NCBI RefSeq assembly: GCF_021390395.1
Contig: NZ_JAJUWT010000009.1
Coordinates: forward strand, 1-64,000
Source: Saccharothrix sp. S26
GTDB lineage: Bacteria; Actinomycetota; Actinomycetes; Mycobacteriales; Pseudonocardiaceae
DNA: 64,000 nt
Direction: 5' to 3'
Shown here piece by piece: positions 14,863-22,285 of the stretch. Each line of letters opens with the position of its first letter. Positions within the stretch are counted from its first letter, which is position 1. The notes under the pieces were generated by a model that was not told where the DNA came from, did no database searches, and saw nothing but the letters and a program-made list of their open reading frames with translations. The translations under genes and the position numbers were made by a program.

Positions 14863-17499
14863 TCAGCGATTCCCCTGGTCCAGGGCTCGCCGTGCGTAGG
14901 CCCGCACGTCGGCGTCGCTGTCGGTCGCCGCCGCCGTGAGCCCGGACCGCACGGCGGGGACCCGGACCCACTCGGCCAGGGCACGCACTGCCGCCTTGCG
15001 CACGTCGCTGTCCCCGTCCGCCAACAGGGGCAGCACGGCCTCCGGCTCGTCCAGCGCCCAGGCCGCGCCCACGCGCACCTGCCAGGCCGGATCGGTCGCC
15101 GCCGTCCGCGCCGCGGGCTGGAGCACGGCGGGCCTGCCGATCCGCCCCGCCGCCTCCAGCGCCGCCGCACGCACCAACGGGTCACCGTCGTCCGCGAGCA
15201 CGCCCAACGTCGCCGCCGCGCCCCGATCGCCCAGGCTGCCCAGTCCCTTGGCCACCTCCACCCGCAGCTCGCGCCGGGGGTCACCGGCCAGCGACTCGAC
15301 CAGCCACCGTTCCCGCAAGGAGACCAGGCCGCGCAACGCCGCCGAGCGCACCTCGTGATCGGCATCGGCCAGCGCCGCCGCGTACACCTCCGCGGTGCCG
15401 AGCTTGAGCGCCCACAACACCTCCAAGGCCACCGACCGCGCGGGCGACTCCTCCAACGCCCGCCGCAGCGCGTCACCACGCGGCACGACCTCGACCAGCT
15501 CCCGCAACCCGGCCGCGGCCGCCGCGCGGACCGCCTCCTCCCCGTCCGACATGGCCCGCACCAGGGCGAACTCGAACCCCTCCGGCACGACCTCGGTCAA
15601 CGCCACCACCGCGGCCCGCCGCACCGCCGGGTCCGAGTCCGCCAGGTACTCCTCGAACCGCGCCAGCCCCGGCCGCTCCTCGGTCAGCGCCACCAGTTCC
15701 AGCACCCGACCGGACCCCGCCACCCCACCGCCCGCGCGGGTGCTCGTGACCGAGGCCGCGCGCACCGACAGCGTCCCGAGCTCCTCGACCTCGCCCGACC
15801 GGTGCTCCAGACCGTCCACCGGCACGAGGTACGGGTGCACCGGCCGCTTCACGAACTCCATCTCCCCCGCCGCGTTCTTGCGCAGGTTGAGGTGGTGGAA
15901 CCACTTCTCGTCGTCGCGGTCGGGCGTGTCGAGCCGGTCGTGGTAGAGACCCCACCGGCTCTCCGTGCGCACCAGGGAGGACGTGGCGGCCATCTCGGCG
16001 CAGTCGCGGATGAACGTGACCTCCGCGCACCGCATCAGCTCGTGCGGCGTCGTCGCGCCCATCGCCGCGATCTCGCCCTCCATGCGCGCGAACGCCTCCC
16101 GCGCGATCTCCAGCCTTGCCTCGGTCTTCGGCGGCGCCACGTAGTCGTTGACGAACCGCCGCAGCTTGTACTCGACCTGGTGCTGCGGCGGGCCGCCCGG
16201 GTTGCGCAACGGCCGGTAGACCAGTTCGTGCGCGGCGGCGACCTGATCCTCGGGCAGGGGTCCCGGCGGCACGCCGTGCGACGCCGCGTGCGCGCCCGCG
16301 AGGTCGCCGAACACGAACGCCCCGATCATGTAGTTGTGCGGCACGCAGGCCAGGTCGCCCGCCGCGTACAGGCCGGGCACGGTCGTGGCGCCGTGCTCGT
16401 CGACCCACACGCCGGACGCCGAGTGCCCACCGCACAACCCGATCTCGGAGATGTGCATCTCGATGTCGTGCGTGCGGTAGTCGTGCCCGCGGTTCGCGTG
16501 GAACGTGCCGCGGGTCGGCCGCTCGGTGGTGTGCAGGATGCCTTCCAGCGCCGAGATCGACTCCTCCGGCAGGTGCGTGACCTTGAGGTACACCGGCCCG
16601 CGCGGCGAGGCGATCTCCCGCGCCACCTCGGCCATCATCTGCCCGGACCAGTAGTCGCAGTCCACGAACCGCTCGCCGAGTCGGTTGACCTGGTAGGCGC
16701 CGAACGGGTTGCCGACGTACGCGCACGCCGGGCCGTTGTAGTCCTTGATCAGCGGGTTGACCTGGAAGCACTCGATGCCGGACAGCTCCGCGCCCGCGTG
16801 GTAGGCCATCGCGTGGCCGTCACCGGCGTTGGTGGGGTTCTCGTAGGTGCCGTAGAGGTAGCCGCTGGCGGGCAGGCCGAGCCGCCCCGCCGCGCCGGTG
16901 GCGAGGACGACCGCACCGGCCGAGACGGTGACGAACTCCCCGGTGCGGGTGTTGAACCCGGCCACGCCGACCGCGCGGCCGTCCGACACCAGGACCCGCA
17001 CCGGCATCACGCGGTTCTCGATGCGGATGCGGTCGCGCATCCGGCGTTCGCGCATCACCCGGTACAGCACCTTCTTGACGTCCTTGCCCTCCGGCATGGG
17101 CAGCACGTAGCTGCCCGAGCGGTGGACCTGGCGCACGTGGTAGTCGCCGTAGGAGTCCTTCTCGAACTTCACCCCGTACCGCTCCAGCCGCTGCACCATG
17201 TCGAACCCGCGGGTGGCGGTCTGCATGATCGTGCGCTGGTCGACGATGCCGTCGTTGGCCCTGGTGATCTCGGCGACGTAGTCCTCCGGGGTGGCCTTGC
17301 CGGGGATGACGGCGTTGTTGACGCCGTCCATGCCCATCGCCAACGCGCCTGAGTGCCGCACGTGCGCCTTCTCCAGCAGCAGCACGTCCTTGCCGTGCTC
17401 GGCGGCGGTGATCGCGGCCATGGAGCCCGCGGTGCCGCCGCCGACCACGAGGACGTCGCAAGACAGGTGCGTCCGCTCGACGAGGTCCGGGATCTCCAT
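14863..17499 (-). CDS. AprA/FrdA-type FAD flavoprotein fused to HEAT repeats
   Basis: An 878-residue cytoplasmic flavoprotein. The N-terminal 600 residues are a fumarate reductase/succinate dehydrogenase/APS reductase alpha-type domain: FAD-binding DVLVVGGGTAGSMAA near residue 15, GAVVLATGAAGRLGLPASG, and the C-terminal FAD segment PGLYAAGDLACVPH. Residues from about 615 to 878 are HEAT-like repeats with the recurring pattern DSDPAVRRAAVVAL, DADHEVRSAALRGL and DGDSDVRKAAVRAL. The start at 17499 overlaps the ABC ATPase stop in TGATG, so translation is coupled. The matching ferredoxin subunit is at 20338. AprA-like proteins with ABC importers suggest redox chemistry on an imported organosulfur compound; this is inference, supported by the Cys leader peptide. 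The fused repeat tail may recruit partner proteins. Confidence 0.8.
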   Translation of the reverse strand: MEIPDLVERTHLSCDVLVVGGGTAGSMAAITAAEHGKDVLLLEKAHVRHSGALAMGMDGVNNAVIPGKATPEDYVAEITRANDGIVDQRTIMQTATRGFDMVQRLERYGVKFEKDSYGDYHVRQVHRSGSYVLPMPEGKDVKKVLYRVMRERRMRDRIRIENRVMPVRVLVSDGRAVGVAGFNTRTGEFVTVSAGAVVLATGAAGRLGLPASGYLYGTYENPTNAGDGHAMAYHAGAELSGIECFQVNPLIKDYNGPACAYVGNPFGAYQVNRLGERFVDCDYWSGQMMAEVAREIASPRGPVYLKVTHLPEESISALEGILHTTERPTRGTFHANRGHDYRTHDIEMHISEIGLCGGHSASGVWVDEHGATTVPGLYAAGDLACVPHNYMIGAFVFGDLAGAHAASHGVPPGPLPEDQVAAAHELVYRPLRNPGGPPQHQVEYKLRRFVNDYVAPPKTEARLEIAREAFARMEGEIAAMGATTPHELMRCAEVTFIRDCAEMAATSSLVRTESRWGLYHDRLDTPDRDDEKWFHHLNLRKNAAGEMEFVKRPVHPYLVPVDGLEHRSGEVEELGTLSVRAASVTSTRAGGGVAGSGRVLELVALTEERPGLARFEEYLADSDPAVRRAAVVALTEVVPEGFEFALVRAMSDGEEAVRAAAAAGLRELVEVVPRGDALRRALEESPARSVALEVLWALKLGTAEVYAAALADADHEVRSAALRGLVSLRERWLVESLAGDPRRELRVEVAKGLGSLGDRGAAATLGVLADDGDPLVRAAALEAAGRIGRPAVLQPAARTAATDPAWQVRVGAAWALDEPEAVLPLLADGDSDVRKAAVRALAEWVRVPAVRSGLTAAATDSDADVRAYARRALDQGNR

Positions 17500-18164
17500 C
17501 ACGACCGCACCGCCGCCAGGATCGCCTCGCGCCGCACGTCGACCTCGCCCGTGCCGAGCACCACGACCCGGTCGCCCAGCCGCACGGCCTCGTCCACGTC
17601 GTGCGTGACGAACACCGTGGTCGTGCCCGCTTCGCGCAACACCTCCACCACCAACTCCTGCATGTCGGCCCTGGTCTGCGCGTCCAGGGCGGCGAACGGC
17701 TCGTCCATCAGCACCACTTTCGGTCGTTGGGCCAGCGTGCGCGCGAGCTGCACGCGCTGCCGCATCCCGCCCGACAGCTCGCGCGGCAGGTGCCGCTCGA
17801 AGCCGGCCAGGCCGACGCGGTCCAGCCACCGCCGGGCCGCGGCCCGCCACCCCGACCGGTCGACCCCTTGCAGGGCAAGGGGAAGCTCGACGTTGCGCTG
17901 CGCCGTGCGCCACGGCAGCAACCCGTCGTCCTGGAACACCATCGCCCGGTCCCGGGACGTGCCGCGCACCACCTGCCCGTCCACGACCACCCGACCCGCC
18001 GCGACCGGGACCAGGCCCGCGACCGCGCGCAGCAACGTCGACTTGCCGCACCCCGACGGCCCGGCGACGACCAGCAGCTCGCCGGTGCGCACGGCGAGGT
18101 CGAAGTCCCGCAGCACGACCGCGTCGCCGAAGCGCACGGTCAACCCCTCCACCAGGACGCTCAC
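17499..18164 (-). CDS. ABC transporter ATPase (SsuB/TauB type)
   Basis: A 221-residue ATPase with every hallmark: Walker [11 protein letters not shown]-loop [10 protein letters not shown], signature [14 protein letters not shown], Walker [13 protein letters not shown] and switch VTHD. The closest family by layout is the nitrate/sulfonate/taurine importer ATPases. The GTG start at 18164 overlaps the permease stop (GTGA), and its own stop overlaps the flavoprotein ATG. A long in-frame upstream extension covers the permease gene antisense to nothing real and is not used. Confidence 0.9.
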   Translation of the reverse strand: MSVLVEGLTVRFGDAVVLRDFDLAVRTGELLVVAGPSGCGKSTLLRAVAGLVPVAAGRVVVDGQVVRGTSRDRAMVFQDDGLLPWRTAQRNVELPLALQGVDRSGWRAAARRWLDRVGLAGFERHLPRELSGGMRQRVQLARTLAQRPKVVLMDEPFAALDAQTRADMQELVVEVLREAGTTTVFVTHDVDEAVRLGDRVVVLGTGEVDVRREAILAAVRS

Positions 18165-18931
18165 GCCGTCGCCTCCCTCGGCAGCCACCGGGTGGCGCGG
18201 CGGCCCGCCAGCTCCACCGCGGCGGACGTCACCCAGCCGAGCAGGCCGATCGTGACCATGCCGACGATGACGCCGGGGTAGTCCACGATCGTGTAGGCCT
18301 GCCAGGTGCGGTAGCCGACTCCGTACCGGCCGGAGATCATCTCGGCGGAGATCACGCAGATCCACGACACGCCCATGCCGACCGACAGGCCGCCGAACAC
18401 GCCGGGCAGGGTGCCGGGCAGCACGACGTTGAGCAGGACGTGCCGCCGGTCGCCGCCCATCGTGCGGACGGCGTCCTCCCACATGGTCGGCAGCGCCCGC
18501 ACCGCGTGCCGCGTGCTCACCAGGATCGGGAAGAACGCGGCCACGAAGGTGATGAACACGATGCCCTGCTCGTCGGTGGGGAACAGCAGGATCGCGATGG
18601 GCACCAGCGCGATCGCGGGGATCGGCCGCACCACCTCCAGCAACGGCTGGAGCACGTCGCCGAGCACCTTCGACCGCGCCACCACGATGCCGAGGGTGAT
18701 GCCCAGCGTGGCGGCGAGCAGGAACCCGACGGCGATGCGGCCCAGGCTCGCGGTCAGGTCGGTGTAGAACTCGGCGGTGCCTGCCTGCTCGACCAGCCGC
18801 TGCGCCACCTCCACGACGGTCGGCAACCGGTCGAACCGCAGCCACGCGGTCGTCCCGGTCGCGGTCAGCACCTGCCACAGCAGCAGACCGGCGGCCAGCG
18901 AGCCGATCCGCACCACCCACCGCGCGCTCAT
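18161..18931 (-). CDS. ABC transporter permease (SsuC/TauC type)
   Basis: A 256-residue inner-membrane permease with about six hydrophobic segments and the EAA-loop region [32 protein letters not shown], typical of the binding-protein-dependent family that imports sulfonates, taurine or nitrate. The start at 18931 ([15 protein letters not shown]) begins at the first membrane helix; an upstream in-frame extension is Arg-rich and unlikely. It lies 31 bases after the stop of the substrate-binding protein and overlaps the ATPase start. Confidence 0.9.
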   Translation of the reverse strand: MSARWVVRIGSLAAGLLLWQVLTATGTTAWLRFDRLPTVVEVAQRLVEQAGTAEFYTDLTASLGRIAVGFLLAATLGITLGIVVARSKVLGDVLQPLLEVVRPIPAIALVPIAILLFPTDEQGIVFITFVAAFFPILVSTRHAVRALPTMWEDAVRTMGGDRRHVLLNVVLPGTLPGVFGGLSVGMGVSWICVISAEMISGRYGVGYRTWQAYTIVDYPGVIVGMVTIGLLGWVTSAAVELAGRRATRWLPREATA

Positions 18932-18962
18932 GGCGCACCCGCCGCGGTGTCCACCCGGGCGC

Positions 18963-20312
18963 TCACGGCGTGCCCGCCGCGGCGAGGGCCTGCGCGTAGT
19001 CCAGCGCCCCGGCACCGGCGGCGGCCTTGGTCGTGTACGGCTTCAGGGTGCCGTCGTCCGCGCGGACCCAGTGCGCGTGGTCGGCGAACCACCGGGTGCC
19101 GGTCCCCGCGTCGGGCACGTAGGCCACGCGGACCTTCTTGCCGCTCTGGTTGATCAGCTTGAGCAGGCAGGTCGGGGTGGCGGCCGGGCGGGTGGCCTCC
19201 TCACCCTCGAACCACACCTCGCTCGCGGTCGCCGGGTCGGTCACCTCCACGCCGCACGCGGTGTCCGTGCCGGTGATCCGGGCCGGGTTGGCGGTGTCGG
19301 CGGTGCCTTCACCGACCGCGGCCTTGAGCGGGCCGTCGTCGATGAACCGGTCGACGTCGAGCTCCTCGATGTTGCCGATCGACTTCAGCAGCGGCACGTC
19401 CTGCTTCAACGCCTCGCGCAGCAGCGGCTTGAGGCTCAGGTCGAACGTCGCGATGCCGTTGGGGCCGTTGTAGAGGTACACGACCTCGACCGGCAGGCCG
19501 GTCGCCTTCGCCACGACCTGCGCCGCCTCCAATGGGTGCACGTGCAGGTCGCGGGTGGAGTCGGCCTGGGCGCGCAGGAACTCCGCGAGCACCTCGGGCT
19601 GCTCGCGTGCGAACCGGTTGCGCACCACGACGCCGTGCAAGGTCGGCAGGTTGAGCGCCGCGCCGTCGTAGAGCAGCTTGGCCTGCTTCGCGAACACCAG
19701 TTGGCCCGGCCACGCGACGAACTGGGACAGCGCGGCGACGTTGCCCGCCTGCAACGCGGACGTGCCGACGGAGGGTTGCTGGTTCTCGACGGTCACCTCG
19801 ATGTCGCCCAGCGCGCGCACGAGGGTGCCGTGCCCGGCGGAGCCGACGCTCGCCGACACCCGTTGCCCTCGGAGGTCTTCCAACGTGGTCGCGGTGGAGT
19901 CCGGCGGCACGACGACCATGTTGAGCGCGCCGCGGGCGTTGTAGCCGGTGATCGACACCATGCGGGTGCCGTCGTCGCCGAGACCCTGCGAGCGGGATCC
20001 GTTGATGAGCAACGGGTAGTCGCCCATGGAGCCGATGTCGATCTTCCCGGCCAGCATCTGCGCGGTGATGGGCGCGCCGGTGTCGTAGTCCTGCCAGGTG
20101 ACCTCGTACCTCTTGCCGGTGCGCGCGCCGAGGTCGGCGAGCCTGCGCTCGAAGTGGCCCTGCTCGCGCAGGAGCGTGCCCGCGGTGACGGTGTTGATGG
20201 TCTTGGACTGGTAGCCGACCACGACCGGCACCACGTCCGCGGACGCCGCGCCGACGGCGCAGGAGGACACCGCCGCGGCCACGAGCGCGGTGCCGAGGAT
20301 TCGCGTGAACAT
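18963..20312 (-). CDS. ABC transporter substrate-binding protein with C-terminal extension
   Basis: A 449-residue exported binding protein of the SsuA/NMT1 type. The start at 20312 has GGAAG nearby. The signal peptide ends near VSSCAVGAASAD, and the Cys may serve as a lipidation site. The periplasmic-binding core (to about residue 325) includes VGYQSKTINTVTAG, KIDIGSMGDYPLLING and GTLVRALGDIEVTVENQQP. An additional domain of about 110 residues follows with Cys-containing ACGVEVTDPATASEVWF and CLLKLINQSGKKV; most SsuA-like proteins stop before this. The ligand is unknown; a sulfur-containing solute is inferred from context. Confidence 0.85.
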   Translation of the reverse strand: MFTRILGTALVAAAVSSCAVGAASADVVPVVVGYQSKTINTVTAGTLLREQGHFERRLADLGARTGKRYEVTWQDYDTGAPITAQMLAGKIDIGSMGDYPLLINGSRSQGLGDDGTRMVSITGYNARGALNMVVVPPDSTATTLEDLRGQRVSASVGSAGHGTLVRALGDIEVTVENQQPSVGTSALQAGNVAALSQFVAWPGQLVFAKQAKLLYDGAALNLPTLHGVVVRNRFAREQPEVLAEFLRAQADSTRDLHVHPLEAAQVVAKATGLPVEVVYLYNGPNGIATFDLSLKPLLREALKQDVPLLKSIGNIEELDVDRFIDDGPLKAAVGEGTADTANPARITGTDTACGVEVTDPATASEVWFEGEEATRPAATPTCLLKLINQSGKKVRVAYVPDAGTGTRWFADHAHWVRADDGTLKPYTTKAAAGAGALDYAQALAAAGTP

Positions 20313-20337
20313 CGTTCTTCCTTTCACCCGCAACGGT

Positions 20338-20565
20338 TCAGCGCAGCAGGTAGGGCATGTTGACCTGGACGGCGCCCGTGGGGCAGCGCGCGGCGCACGG
20401 CCCGCAGTACCAGCACTCGTCGACGTGCATGAACGCCTTGCCGGTGTCGGGGTTGATCGCGAGCGAGTCCAGCGGGCAGATGTCCACGCACAGCCGGCAG
20501 CCCTCGATGCACAGCGACTGGTCGATGGTCACCGGCACGTCGGCGCGGTTGTTCACCAGAGCCAC
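20338..20565 (-). CDS. ferredoxin-type 2x[4Fe-4S] subunit
   Basis: A 75-residue iron-sulfur protein. Two cluster motifs are visible: CIEGCRLCVDICPLD and CWYCGPCAARCPTG. This is the AprB/ferredoxin pattern, and the natural electron partner for the AprA-like flavoprotein at the far end of the same operon. It starts with GTG behind an AGGAGA ribosome site and is the first large gene after the leader peptide. Only 25 bases separate it from the binding-protein gene. Confidence 0.9.
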   Translation of the reverse strand: MALVNNRADVPVTIDQSLCIEGCRLCVDICPLDSLAINPDTGKAFMHVDECWYCGPCAARCPTGAVQVNMPYLLR

Positions 20566-20650
20566 AGCGGTTCTCCTGGAAGTGGGCGTGACAGGACGGC
20601 TCCGCCCGGGTGGGCGCAGCTCGGGGGTTCGGCGTGAGGTCGGCGCGAGG

Positions 20651-20719
20651 TCAGCGACAGATGGCGCTGGCCTGGCGGCACAGGTCGACGTGCAGCCGGA
20701 ACCGCGGTGCGACGTTCAC
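20651..20719 (-). CDS. Cys-containing attenuator leader peptide
   Basis: A 22-codon frame starting GTG at 20719, which overlaps the GntR stop, and ending TGA at 20651. It contains RLHVDLCRQASAICR, which follows the R-x-HVDL-(x)R...SA-x-C pattern of actinobacterial leader peptides found before sulfur-metabolism genes; the two Cys codons sit near the end. The first structural gene follows 85 bases later. By analogy, ribosome stalling at the Cys codons when cysteine is low would change downstream RNA structure and raise operon expression. The analogy is family knowledge; action here is inferred. Confidence 0.7.
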   Translation of the reverse strand: MNVAPRFRLHVDLCRQASAICR

Positions 20720-21474
20720 CGCGCCTCCGACGGGTTTCGCACCAGTTCGGCGCGCATGGTGAGCCGGTCGCCGCGCATCCGGATGTACTCCAGGTCGACC
20801 GGGCGGCCGTCGGCGAAGTGGCTCAGGCGTTCCACGACCAGCAGCGCCGCGCCCTGCGGCACCTCCAGCACCACGGAGGCGTGCAGGTCGGCGTTGACGG
20901 CCTCCAGCGTCACCGCGGCGGTGCCGAGGCGTCGGCCGCTGGTGCGCTCGATGAGCGAGAAGATGTCGCGGTTCTCCAGGTCCTGCTCCAGCAGCGGCTC
21001 ACCGACGTCGCGCGGGAGGTAGGTGAGGTCGAGCGAGAGCGGCAACCCGTTGAGCCGTCGCAACCGTTCGATGTAGACGACCTGCTCCCCCTCGGCGAGG
21101 CGCAGCCGCTGCGCCACCGGGCCGGGCGGTCGGATCAGGCCGGCGGCCCGCACGTCGTTGCCGACCTCGCCGTGCTCGCGCAGGGTCTCGGCCAGTCCCA
21201 TGAGGTGGTTGAGGCCGTGCGCGTACTTCTCCGCCACCACGACCGTGCCGACGCCCGGCACGCGTTCGATGAGCCCTTCCTCGCGCAGGAGGTCGAGCGC
21301 TTGGCGGATGCCGTTGCGCGAGGCACAGAACTCGGCGGCGAGGAAGCGTTCGTCGGGCAGCACGCCGTTGGGGAACGCGCGCTGGACGACGAGTTGGCGG
21401 ATGACGTCGGCGGCCTGCCGCGCCCGGTCGGCGCGCAGGCGTCGCTCGGACGGGGCCGGTCGCGGGCTGCTCAC
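20716..21474 (-). CDS. GntR-family regulator with UTRA domain
   Basis: A 252-residue HutC-subfamily regulator. The N-terminal winged helix contains GVLPDERFLAAEFCASRNGIRQALDLLREEGLIERVPGVGT, and the UTRA ligand-binding domain follows (EGEQVVYIERLRRLNGLPLSLDLTYLP, then LEYIRMRGDRLTMRAEL at the end). The GTG start at 21474 begins just before the first helix; in-frame sequence upstream has no coding character. Its stop overlaps the leader-peptide start, so it may be part of, or sit at the head of, the sulfur-type operon it probably controls. The effector is unknown. Confidence 0.87.
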   Translation of the reverse strand: MSSPRPAPSERRLRADRARQAADVIRQLVVQRAFPNGVLPDERFLAAEFCASRNGIRQALDLLREEGLIERVPGVGTVVVAEKYAHGLNHLMGLAETLREHGEVGNDVRAAGLIRPPGPVAQRLRLAEGEQVVYIERLRRLNGLPLSLDLTYLPRDVGEPLLEQDLENRDIFSLIERTSGRRLGTAAVTLEAVNADLHASVVLEVPQGAALLVVERLSHFADGRPVDLEYIRMRGDRLTMRAELVRNPSEAR

Positions 21475-22035
21475 GCGGCACAGTCTGCGGTCTGCCGCCG
21501 AGATGCCGGGTAACGACCCGATTACGCCACCTGGAGCGGGGTGTTTCCTGCGACAACGGTGCCGTTCCGCCACCCGCGTCGCGGTCCACCATGTGGACTG
21601 CCGCGTTCCGCCCGCGATCACGCGACCGACCGGACCGCCATCCCGCCCGCCGCGAGCGATCCATCGGTGTGCGCAATGGTCGCACACCGATATTCGAACC
21701 GCCAGTGCCCGCACGCCCGTGCCCACCGCCCAACCGCGAGCAGGAGCGGACCGCGGTGCCGCAGCGGCGCACCACCGCACCTGGCCGGCGGGGATCGGGA
21801 CCGAGTCCGGAGTGTTTCCGGCCGACGAACAACGAGACCGACGTAACCGGGCGCGGATAAAATCCATTGGAGTGAATAGACCGGAAACCCCTCTGTCGCC
21901 GGGCGGAAGTTCCTCGCACCGGACGGTGTGCTCGTCCCATTCGGGTGCCCGACCGTAACTCCTTCGGTTGATTGTCGTCGCTCAGCGCACGTGGTCGGGT
22001 GGTCGTGGCTTGGCATCCGCGTGGGAGGAGACGTC
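21475..22035. other. divergent intergenic region, no gene recognised
   Basis: A 561-base region between the GntR gene and the molybdoenzyme side. It has a locally AT-richer patch around 21855-21885, where promoters for either direction could lie. I do not see a coding frame with a ribosome site or a named domain. Confidence 0.4.
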
Positions 22036-22279
22036 AGTGCCGATCCACCGGAACCCGGTGCACCGCCTGTCCTCGAACGGCTCGCACCGGGAACCGGCCG
22101 GCGGTGCGGTCACCAGCGCCACCGGCACGGCCACCAGCCTCGACGGCGTGCCCGACAACGGTCGCTCGCGCCGCGGACGATGTGCCGCAACAAGGGCTTG
22201 TCGTGCGCACCGGCCGATTCCAGGGGAAGCACCGGTGTCGGCGGTGCGAGCGATCGAGGCGATCAAGAGGCGGAGTTGA
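22036..22279 (+). CDS. possible small protein upstream of molybdoenzyme
   Basis: A GTG at 22036 follows a GGAGGAG ribosome site and opens an 81-codon frame that ends seven bases before the molybdoenzyme start. The first 48 codons have strong third-position GC; after about 22180 the codon bias collapses, and an adjacent frame (VPQQGLVVRTGRFQGK) looks better. It may be a frameshifted small gene or a translated leader. No family is recognised. Confidence 0.3.
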
Positions 22280-22285
22280 TGCACC

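Noticed and set aside
15355-17352. 665-codon plus-strand open frame
   Set aside because: Antisense to the flavoprotein, low-complexity composition, no ribosome site.
17500-18051. N-terminal extension of the flavoprotein
   Set aside because: In frame but overlaps the ABC ATPase in a different frame; the FAD motif starts properly after ATG 17499, which overlaps the ATPase stop.
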